The notes below the pieces were generated by a model. That model was given only the letters and a program-made list of their open reading frames with translations, made no database searches and was not told where the DNA came from. From NCBI RefSeq assembly GCF_002099425.1, contig NW_018344164.1, positions 4,876,001 to 4,940,000 of the forward strand: DNA of 64,000 bases, written 5' to 3'. Numbering within the stretch: position 1 is the stretch's first letter; the number at the start of each line of letters is the position of its first letter. Positions 55,446 to 64,000 of this stretch are shown here, one piece after another. The translations under genes and the position numbers were made by a program. Source of the stretch: Phascolarctos cinereus (Eukaryota > Chordata > Mammalia > Diprotodontia > Phascolarctidae).

Positions 55446-58400
55446 TCAGCATAACGTGGCTCTTATTGTGTACAAAGTCCTCTTGGTTCTGCTCACTTCA
55501 CTCAGCATCAGACCATATAAGTCTTTCCAGGTTTTTCTGAAGTCAGCCTGTTCATCATTTCTTATAGCACAATAGTATTCCATTACATTCATATACCACA
55601 ACTTGCTCAGCCATTCCCCAATTGATGGGCATCCTCTCAATTTCCAATTCTTTGCCACCACAAAAAGAGCTGCTATGAATATTTTTGTACATGTGGGTCC
55701 TTTTCCCATTTGTTTGATCTCTTTGGGATATAACCCTAGAAGTGCTATTGGAGGATCAAAGGGTATGCACATTTTTGTAGCCCTTTGGCACAGTTCCAAA
55801 TTGTTCTCCAAAATAGTTGGATCATTTCACAACTCCACCAACAATGTATTAGTGTTCCAATTTTCACACATCTTCTCCAACATTTATCATTTTCCTGTTT
55901 TGTCATGTTGGCCAGTGATAGGTGTGATGTGGTATCTCAGAGTTGTTTTGATTTGCATTTCTCTAATCAATAATGATTTAGAGCATTTTTTCATATGACT
56001 AGATGGCTTTAATTTCTTCATCTGAGAACTGTCTGTTCATCCTTTGACCATTTATCAATTGGGGAATGGCTTGTGTTCTTATAAATTTGTCTTAATTCTC
56101 TATATATTTTAGAAATGAGGCCTTTATCAGAGAGACTGGTTGTAAAAATTCTTTCCCAATTTTCTACCTTCCTTCTAATCTTAGTTGCATTGGCTTTGTT
56201 TGTGCAAAAACTTTTCAATTTAATGTAATCAAAATTATCCATTTTGCATTTCATAATGTTCTCTATCTTCTGTTTGGTCATGAATTCTTCTGTTCTCCAT
56301 AGATCTGATAGGTAAACTATTCCTTGTTCTCCCAGTTTCTTTATGGTATCAGCCTTTATATCTAAGTCATGAACCCATTTTGACTTTATTTTGGTATATG
56401 GTGTGAGATTTGGTCTATGCCTAGTTTCTGCCATACTCTTTTCCAGTTTTCCCAGCAGTTTTTTTCAAAGAGGGTTCTTATCCCAGAAGCTGGGGTCTTT
56501 GGGTTTATCAAATAATAGATTACTAGTCATTGACTACTGTGTCTTGCATATTTAACCTATTCCACTGATCACCTCCCTATTTCTTAGCCAGTACCAGGAA
56601 GTATTGATGATTACTGCTTTATAATACAATTTAAGATCTGGAATTGCACTGCATTTCTTTTCATTAGTTCCTTTGATATTCTGGACCTTTTGTTTTTCCC
56701 AATGAATCTTGTTATTATTTTCCCAAATCTATAAAATAATTTTTGGTAGTTTGATTGGTATGGCACTGAATAAGGAAATTAGCTTAGGTAGGATTGTCAT
56801 TTTTATTATATTAGCTCGGCCTACCCATGAGCAACTTATGTTTTTCCAATTATTTAGATCTGATTTTATTTGTGTGAAAAGTGTTTTGTAATTGTGTTCA
56901 TAGAGTTCCTTTGTTTCAGAGGTAGACTCCTAAATATTTTATAATGTCTACAGTAAGTTTAAATGGGATTTCTCTTTCTATCTCTTGCTGTTGGGCTTTG
57001 TTGGTAATATATAGAAATGCTGATGATTTATGTGGGTTTATTTTATAGCCTGCAACTTTGCTAAAGTTGTTTATTATTTCAAGTAGTTTTTTACTTGATT
57101 CTCTAGGATTCTCTAAGTATATCATCATGTCATCTGCAAAGAGTGATAGCTTTGTTTCTTCTTTGCCTATTCTAATGCCTTCAATTTCTTTTTCTTCTCT
57201 TATTGCTAAAGCTACATTTCCAGTACAATATTGAATAACAGTGGTGATAATGGACATCCTTGTTTCACCCCGATCTTATTGGAAATGCTTCTAGCCTGTC
57301 CCCATTACATAAATGCTTGCTGAAGGTTTTAGATAATGCTATTTATTATTTTAAGGAAGACTCCATTTATACCTATGCTTTCTAGTGTTTTTAATAGGAA
57401 TGGGTGTTGTATTTTATCAAAAGCTTTTTCTGCATCTATTGAGATGATCATGTGGTTTCTGTTTTTTGTTGATATGCTCAATGATGCTGATAGTTTTCCT
57501 AATATTGAACCAACCCTGCATTCCTGGTATAAATCCTACCTGGTCATAGTGTATTATTCTTGTGATAAGTTGCTGCAATCTATTTGCTAGTATTTTGTTT
57601 AAAATGTTTGTGCCTATATTCGTTAGAGAAATTGGTCTATAATTTTCTTTCTCTATTTTCACTCTTCCTAGTTTAGGTATCAACACCATATTTGTATCAT
57701 AAAAAGAATTTAGTAAGACTCCTTCTTCACCTATTTTCCCAAATAGTCTATATAGTATTGGAATTAATTGTTCTTTAAATGTTTGATAGAATTGCATGTA
57801 AATCCATCTGGCCCTGGAGATTTTTTCCTAGGGAGTTCATCAATGGCTTGTTCAATTTCTTTTTCTGAGATGGGGTTATTTAAGTATTTTACTTCCTCTT
57901 CGTTAATCTGGGCAATTTATATTTTTGTAAATATGTATCCATTTCACTAAGATTGTCCAACTTGTTGGCATATAGTTGGGCAAAATAATTCCTAATCATT
58001 TTTTTAATTTCCTCTTCCTTGGTGGTATCTTCACCTTTTTATTCTTGATACTAGTAATTTGGATTTCTTCTTTCTTTTTTAAATTAAATTAACCAAAGGC
58101 TTATCTATTTTATTGTTTTTTCATAAAACCAGCTCTTAGTTTTATTTATTAGTTCAATAGTTTTCTTAATTTCAATTTTTTAATTTTTCTTTTGGTTTTC
58201 AATATTTCTAATTTGGTGTTTAGTTGAGGATTTTTAAATTGTTCTTTTTCTAGTTTTTTTAGTTGTATGCCCAATTCATTAATCTCCTCTTTTTCTATTT
58301 TATTTATGTAAGCATTTAGAGATATAAAACTTCCCCTAAGAACTGCTTTTGCTGCATCCCATAGGTTTTGGTATGTTGTCTCATTATTGTCATTCTCTTG

Positions 58401-59218
58401 AATGAAATTATTGATTGTTTCTATGATTTGTTGTTTGACCCAATCATTTTTTAGGATTAGATTATTTAGTTTCCAATTATTTTTTAGTCTATCTTTCCAT
58501 GGCCCTTTATTACATATAATTTTTATTGCATCATGATCTGAAAAGGATGCATTTAATATTTCTGCCTTTCTGCATTGGATTGTGAGGTTTTTATGCCCTA
58601 GTACATGGTCAATTTTTGTGTATGTTCCATGTACTGCCGAGAAAAAAGTATATTCCTTTCTATTTCAATGGAGTTTTCTCCAGAGGTCTATCACATCTAA
58701 ATTTTCTAATGTTCTATTCATATCCTTAACTTCTTTCTTGTTTATTTTGTGGTTAGACTTATCTAGTGCTGAGAGAGGGAGGTTCAGGTCCCCACTAGTA
58801 TAGTTTTGCTGTCTATTTCTTCCTGTAACTCCCTGAACTTCTCCTGTAAGAATTTGGATGCTATACCATTTGGTGCATATATGTTTAGTAATGATATTAC
58901 TTCATTGTCTATGGTGCCTTTTAGCAGGATGTAGTTTCCTTCCTTATCTCTTTTGATTAGATCTATTTTTGCTTTTGCTTTGTCTGAGATCAGGATTGCT
59001 ACCCTGCTTTTTTTACTTCAGCTGACACATAATATATTCTGCTCCAGCCTTTTACCTTTACCCTGTATGTGTCACTCTTTTTCAAATGTGTTTCCTGTAA
59101 ACAACATATTGCAGGATTATGGTTTTTAATCCATTCTGCAATCCATTTTCCGTTTTATGGGAGAGTTCATCCCATTCACATTCACAGTTATGATTACTAT
59201 CTGTGTCTTTTTCTCCAT
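55446..59218 (-). pseudogene. L1-C ORF2p: endonuclease and reverse transcriptase, broken
   Basis: ORF2p nicks DNA and reverse-transcribes the element RNA. A plausible start at 59,218 reads MEKKTQIVIITVNVNGMNSP, like the family N-terminus. The endonuclease shows VAILISDK (59,002-58,979), a broken GDLNLPLSALDKS block and SDHDAIKI (SDHD at 58,541-58,530). The RT domain shows [24 protein letters not shown] and the catalytic FADD at 57,140-57,129. The C-terminal frames 56,434-56,018 and 55,811-55,446 carry SPIDKWSK and WYMNVMEYYCAIRND...LSEVSRTKRTL. The span of 3,773 bp matches normal L1 ORF2 length, but it is not a multiple of three. The longest open pieces are only 100-140 codons, so there are many frame breaks. 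Confidence 0.92.
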
Positions 59219-59856
59219 CCTTTTCCCCCATTTATGCTTTTCTTTCTCCTTTTTCCTTTCCCCCTTCACTAGTGTTTTGCTTTTGACCACCGCCTCCTTC
59301 AGTCCCTCCCCCCTTTTATTATCCCTTTCCCTTTTCTTCCCCTTTAGTCTTACTGCTTCTTCCCTCCCTTCTTTCCCCCCTCCCTTTTCTTTCCCCTTTT
59401 CCCTCCTACTGCCTATAGGGCAAGTTAGATTTCTATACCTAACTGATTATGTTATGCCCTTCTTGAGCCAAATCTGATGAGAGTAAGGTTCAAACAATGC
59501 TCCCCCCCTTCTTTCCCTCTGCTGTAATAGGATTTTGTGTCTTTTCCTGTAATGTAATTTACCCTTGTCTGCCTCCTCCTTTCTCAGTACATTTTCTAAG
59601 ATCAGATTGATCCACTTATTTGGATCCATTTAACCCACTTGATTAGATTTTTTTTATCATTACATCAAAGTCAACTAATATCCACCCTCTTTATGTATAC
59701 TCCTTTAACAAGGTGTAATAACAATACAGTTCTCAAGGGTTGCAAGTCTCATATTCCCTTGTAGGGGTTTAAACAGCCCCCCCCTTATTAACAACATATT
59801 GTATCCTTCTGTCCCATTTACCTTTTTAAGTCCTTCTTGAGTCCTGTACTTGAAGA

Positions 59857-60859
59857 TCAAATTTTTTGTTGAGCTCTGGTCTTTTTTACCAGGAAAGTTT
59901 GGAAGTCTCCTATTTCGTTGAATATCCACCTCCTCCCCTGAAAAATGATGCTCATTTTTGCTGGGTAATTGATCCTTGGCTGCATTCCAAGCTCCTTTGC
60001 CTTATGGAATATCATGTTCCATGCCCTGCGGTCTTTTAATGTAGAAGCTGCAAGGTCCTGTGTAATCCTGACTGTGGTTCCATGATATTTAAATTGTTTC
60101 TTTCTGGCTGCTTGCAGCACCTTCTCTTTCATCTGGTAATTTTGGAATTTTGCTATTATATTCTTGGTTGTCAATTTGGGATCTCTTTCAGGTGGTGATG
60201 GTGGATTCTTTCTATGGTTATTTTCCCTTCTGGTTCTAGGACTTCTGGGCAGTTTTCCTTTATGATTTCCTGAAAGATACTGTCCAGGCTCTTTTTTTCA
60301 TCATGATTTTCAGGTAGTCCAATAATTTTTAAATTGTCTCTCCTGAGATTTTCCAGGTCGGTTGTTTTACTGATGAGGTATTTTACATTTTCATCTATTT
60401 TTTCATTTTTTTGTTTCTGTTTGACTGATTCTTGCTCTCTCATAGAGACATTAGTTTCCATTTGTACAGTTCTAGTTTTTAACAGATTGTTTTCTTCTGT
60501 TAGTTTGTGTACTTCCTTCTTCAACTGGCCAATTGTGTTTTTTAGGGACTTGTTTCTTCAGTGTACTCTTCTGTTAGTTTTTGTCCTTCCTTCTTCAATT
60601 GGCCAATTGTGTTTTTTAGGGACTTGTTTTCTTCAGTGTATTTTTTTTCCAATTGGCCAATTGTATTTTTGAAGGACTCTTCTACCTCTCTCATTTGACT
60701 ATTAAAATCCTTCTTGAGCTCTTCTAAGAAGGCTTTTTGGGCTTCAGACCAATTCATATTCCATTTTGTTGTTGCAGATGTGGGTTTGTTGACACTGTTG
60801 TCCTCTTCAGAATTTCTGTCTTGATCTTCACTCTTCTCATAATATGAATTTATGGTCAT
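59857..60859 (-). pseudogene. L1-C ORF1p: coiled coil and RNA-binding domain, broken
   Basis: Three successive minus frames: 60,859-60,542 (MTINSYYEKSEDQDRNSEEDN..., acidic N-terminus then coiled coil), 60,524-60,171 (coiled coil, then DNLKIIGLPENHDEKKSLDSIFQEII, start of the RRM) and 60,174-59,857 (KNIIAKFQNYQMKEKVLQAARKKQFKY, RITQDLAASTLKDRRAWNMIF, MQPRINYPAKMSI). Two frame changes link them and another near the end alters the C-terminus. The coiled coil holds about three copies of a KNTIGQLKKE...KLTEE unit. Confidence 0.92.
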
Positions 60860-61684
60860 TTCTTTTTACTCATGGTGTTTCTTTATTCCCTGACCTTTAA
60901 AGAGATTGAGCTCTCCTGCTGGGAAACAGAGTGTACTGACCCAAGCTTCTTTTGTTGGGAGCCTAGGTCTTGGTCACTGGCTTTGTGCTGGGGCCTCTTA
61001 TGCTGGCAATTGGAGGCTGTAGGTTTCTGGCAGCTTACCTTGTTGTTGGGCTGGAATCAGCAAGGCTGGAACTTTCAGGCAATTCTAGGTTGCCTGCATT
61101 TCCTTTACTTTAGCTTTCTTCAGCTCCTTTTAGATGGGTTGTGCAAGGTGTTTATCTGCCTTGGGCCCCCTGCAGTGTTGTCTCCCTCTTTGCCATAGAG
61201 TACTGAGGCACCTGGTGGTTTTCTGAGCTGGTTTCCGCCAGTTCCCGCTGGTTCCCCTGCCCTCGCTGAGGCACTGGGAAGTCCAGGTGTTGGTGTTTGC
61301 CTGCTCTACCACCTGGGCTTCAGGATTTCTTCACAATTTGAGGCTTCAGGGCTCCAATAGCTAACCTGTTGTTGGGTTGGAATGAGCAAGGCTCGGGATT
61401 TAGGAAGCCTTTAGGTTGTTTTCTTCACCTCCTTTCAGATGAATGCCGCAGTTTATTTATCAGCCTGGGGCCCCTTGTAGTTCTACCTCCCTTATTTTTG
61501 CTGAGGCACTGGGAGACCTATTTGCTAGGCTGGTGCACTGCTGCTCCCTGTCTTTCTTCTAGTTCAGGTGTTCCAGGTTGTTTTTTTTTCTGGGGTGATA
61601 CATTCTGGGTTTTCAGAGGTTGATAGGGAAGAGTGAGAGCAACTACCTTTTCACTCTGCCATCTTGGCTCCCAGAAGCAGAAGT
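60860..61684 (-). promoter_or_regulatory. L1-C 5' UTR (internal promoter region)
   Basis: 825 bp between the target duplication and ORF1. In L1s this region carries the sense Pol II promoter. Two copies of a cttcagctcctttt-type segment (61,118 and 61,425) suggest internal duplication. Open frames on the opposite strand (60,872-61,198; 61,369-61,623) have no supported function. Confidence 0.7.
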
Positions 61685-62014
61685 CCAATTCTGTTCTTGT
61701 TGTTGTTGTTGGTAAGTGGTACATTCTTCAGTATTTTTTTGCACCTCTTTTATCAAGCTGTTAATGCTCTTCTCATAATTTTATTGTATCTTTCTCATTT
61801 CTTTTGCTATTTTCCCATGTGCCACTCTTATCTCTTTATTTAACTCTCTCAAGATTTCTTGTTGGGCTTGGGTTTAATTAATATTTTTCTTTGAGCCTGT
61901 TTTTGCAGCTGTTTTCACACTGTTGTCTTTCTCTGAGTTTTTGTTGTGGTCTTCTCTGCCACCATAGTGCCTTTTTTTTTTTATAGTCAAATACCTTTGT
62001 TGTTCTTTGCTCAT

Positions 62015-62690
62015 TTTTTCCAGCCTATTTCTTGACTTTGAACTTTGTGTTAAAATTGGGCTCTGCTCATCTGGAGGTGGGCAGGTACTCTCTCATAAAT
62101 TTTAGGATTTTTTATGCTGTTGTTTTCACTGGTAGTTCTGAGGATCTGCAAGTTTTTGTGCTTCCAATATGATGAATTCCTGAGAGAGTTATGGTGTCTG
62201 TTTTCCTTGTCTGTGTTCTGGTCTTTACAAGGAAGGGCCATTGGTCTCCTATAGCTGCAAGTGCTAGTGCTCCTCTTTGTCTTGGAATTATAACCATGGC
62301 CCCAGCTCCCCTCCTTTTCTTATGCCACCCAAACTGGGTATGGGCAATAAAGTTGTCAATCAGTATATCAAAAACCAGCAAAGGGCCTCCTGTAATTTCT
62401 TTCTGGTCAGTTATCCAACTTCCTTACTATCTCTGGGCTGAGAGGTTCAGAAGCTACCATTGCTGCTGCTGCTGTGGCTGCTGTTGCCATCACTGGCTAT
62501 TTTGGCTCTGGACAGCCTCCATCCCAGTGACACTGACTTCTGTTGACCTCTTAAGTTTTCTAAGGCCAGAAAATTGTTTCACCTCATCTTTTTGTCGGCT
62601 CTTCTCTGAAATTTGATTTGAGGCATTATTTCAGAGTTGTTTGGAGGGAAATATTGAGAGCTCAGCTGGGTGGTTTTCCCTAATCTTCCT
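62015..62690 (-). promoter_or_regulatory. L1-A 5' UTR
   Basis: Sequence upstream of ORF1 on minus. It ends near 62,690, where the L2-type copy begins. A plus-strand frame of 141 aa (62,191-62,616) crosses it. A (TGC)n run at 62,458-62,475 is included. Confidence 0.65.
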
Positions 62691-62739
62691 CCTTCTCTCT
62701 CAAGTTTTCCAATTGCTGTTATTTAGCTTCCCCTACATA

Positions 62740-63590
62740 GTTTTATTGAAGCTTCTTAAGAAAATGTTGTCTCTGACTTCCTAACCACCCAATCAATGAC
62801 TGTTTCTCATTCATCAACATCCTTTAGCCCTCTGTAGCACCTCACTCCTTAAAATTTCATTGATCTTTAGTTCTCCTCACTTTGGTTTTGAGATATTTCT
62901 TTGTTCTCCTCATATCTCTTTGACCTCTCTTTATTTTTTTCTTTCCTTTATAAGCTTCTTTTGCATTCTTAATCATGGCAAACCCCCTCTATCTTTAAGC
63001 ACCATCTCTTCTCTTTAAATACTTACATTCTTGGTGATTCTATCTATACTCATACCTTATACTGTCACCTCTAGGCACTCGTGATCCCACACTTCAATTC
63101 TCTAATCACCCCAATTCATCTCATGTACTTTTTCCAAAACCCCCTTTATCTTCCATTGAGAAGCTTTAACTGTATTATTCCTATGCCAAAATCTAATTTT
63201 CAGTGACTTCTCGTTCTCTATTAAACAAAGCCTATACTCCTTACACTGGCATACAAAGCTTTTAAAGTCTACACTCAACCTCCTATGTTTAGCTCACATT
63301 ATTCTCCTGTTACATACTGATTGGTACAGGCAAACACAACTAGTTGGCCACAAATACATTCTTTAACTATGAAATGCTTGTTTGACCATAATGTGCTGTC
63401 TGCCTCTCTCCATTCTCTCACTCTTTGCTCAAAACAGATTCTTTTTTCTTTTATTCATTTCTCTGCCCATTGACTCATGCTGTTCTCTGTGTCTAGAATT
63501 CTTCTCAGCTAGAATGCATACAGAGTATAAGATGTTGCACAAGTCATTTAACTTCTTAGTATCCTTAGAAAACTATTTAATCCTAGAAGT
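62740..63590 (+). mobile_element. L2-type LINE 3' region
   Basis: 'ctctttgacctctctttat', 'cttggtgattctatctatac', 'actggcatacaaagctttt', 'cattgactcatgctgttc' and 'gtctagaattcttctcag' follow L2 order on plus. L1-A lies directly beside it. Confidence 0.6.
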
Positions 63591-63649
63591 TTCAGAGAAG
63601 ACAGAGATGTGCTTTGGAAGAGAGAATTCTGGGAGTTCTATATGTCTGT

Positions 63650-63825
63650 GAAATATATGCTTATATGTAAATATGCATATTATGCATATGTGAATATGTA
63701 AATGTATATATATGTATACGACTATGAATGTTTGCATATATGTATGTATGTGTGTAACTATGTGTTTGTATATATATATATAATACACACACACACATAC
63801 ACATACACACATACACACACAGTAT
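63650..63825. repeat. AT-rich and (CA)n simple repeat
   Basis: Irregular atat, gcat and tatg words to about 63,785, then (CA)n-type units. Gives tyrosine/cysteine-rich frames on both strands. Confidence 0.92.
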
Positions 63826-64000
63826 TCTTTACAATGTACTTTGAATTCCAAAATTATAAAGTATGTTTTCCATATTTAAATATAAACCTTTTATCCAAGA
63901 AACAAGGAAAAATGTAAAGTACTTAGCCTTTATACTGCTAAGGCAATCCCAAATAGAGACACTTAAGTGTATACATATGTAATTACATCCTTTCCCCCGA
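63826..64000. other. Unassigned DNA
   Basis: Nothing recognised up to the window edge. Confidence 0.4.

Larger units (their letters stand above)
55047..61684 (-). mobile_element. L1-C: full-length LINE-1 inserted in L1-A ORF1
   Basis: 6,638 bp on minus: 5' UTR (61,684-60,860), ORF1 (60,859-59,857), inter-ORF region, ORF2 (59,218-55,446), 3' UTR (55,445-55,047) with an A-rich end. The flanking duplication 'ccaattctgttc' lies at 61,685-61,696 and 55,035-55,046. All L1 parts are present, but both reading frames are broken, so it is full length yet looks inactive. Confidence 0.95.
51320..62690 (-). mobile_element. L1-A: older LINE-1, host of two nested L1s, 3' half missing
   Basis: Pieces on minus: 5' UTR and ORF1 start (62,690-61,685), mid ORF1 (55,046-54,715), ORF1 end, inter-ORF region and ORF2 endonuclease (53,299-51,320). 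Removing the inserts leaves about 3.3 kb in correct L1 order. ORF1 starts at 62,014 (MSKEQQRYL...). The endonuclease part begins near 52,270. The element stops just after that domain, with no reverse transcriptase and no 3' UTR. L1 insertions normally lose the 5' end, so this break probably reflects a later deletion or rearrangement. A (TTG)n run at 53,148-53,167 lies in the ORF1 RNA-binding region. Confidence 0.85.

Noticed and set aside
55603-55998. 131-aa plus frame
   Set aside because: Antisense of the L1-C ORF2 C-terminus.
62191-62616. 141-aa plus frame as a host gene
   Set aside because: It lies wholly within the L1-A 5' UTR on the opposite strand. Kept only as a weak antisense-ORF note.

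Overview
The window looks like gene-poor, AT-rich mammalian nuclear DNA, most likely from a marsupial. The main evidence is its interspersed repeats. There are many tRNA-derived SINEs whose 3' end matches the Bov-B/RTE tail, other CORE-SINEs (MIR, MIR3 and A-tailed types), old CR1-clade LINEs (L2/L3 type), L1 copies with marsupial-type 5' and 3' UTRs, and a HAL1-like element with an L1 ORF1 but no ORF2. I recognise no host protein-coding exon, rRNA, tRNA gene or CRISPR array. Most open frames are short and fall in microsatellites or on the antisense side of LINEs. Family names come from memory of consensus sequences; no search was run. All identity figures are by eye.

Layout. Positions 1-2,260 are a long, decayed L2-type LINE ending in an AAAC/AAAT tail. 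From 2.3 to 36 kb the window is a mosaic of old SINEs, L2/L3 pieces and microsatellites, with unassigned stretches between them. Notable parts are an inverted pair of an unnamed 182-bp repeat (14.4 and 16.1 kb), an LTR-like fossil (20.1-20.7 kb), a 430-bp alternating purine-pyrimidine tract (21.5 kb), a 270-bp compound tetranucleotide tract (23.3 kb) and a cluster of three copies of one unnamed marsupial repeat (27.3-28.5 kb). Positions 36.5-38.3 kb hold an L2-type LINE broken by a SINE. Positions 41.1-41.9 kb carry a locally duplicated LINE-like 3' end. Positions 42.5-45.05 kb hold the HAL1-like element, whose 3' end contains a roughly 300-bp copy of DNA found 1.4 kb downstream. A small hAT-like palindromic element sits at 47.7 kb.

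Positions 51.3-62.7 kb are almost wholly L1 on the minus strand. An older L1 (A) keeps its 5' UTR, ORF1 and the endonuclease part of ORF2. Its ORF1 was hit twice: by a 1.4-kb 5'-truncated L1 (B) and by a 6.6-kb full-length L1 (C). Both insertions have target-site duplications that can be read in the sequence. All L1 reading frames here carry frameshifts or stops, so none looks active. The last 1.3 kb is another L2-type LINE and an AT-rich microsatellite.

The genes present are those of retrotransposons, so there is no pathway to reconstruct. The strongest observations concern genome dynamics: nested insertion order, a templated DNA patch, a local duplication and unnamed repeats. I found no convincing new biological system. 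A few unassigned, repeat-free blocks are offered as candidates for conserved non-coding DNA, at low confidence.
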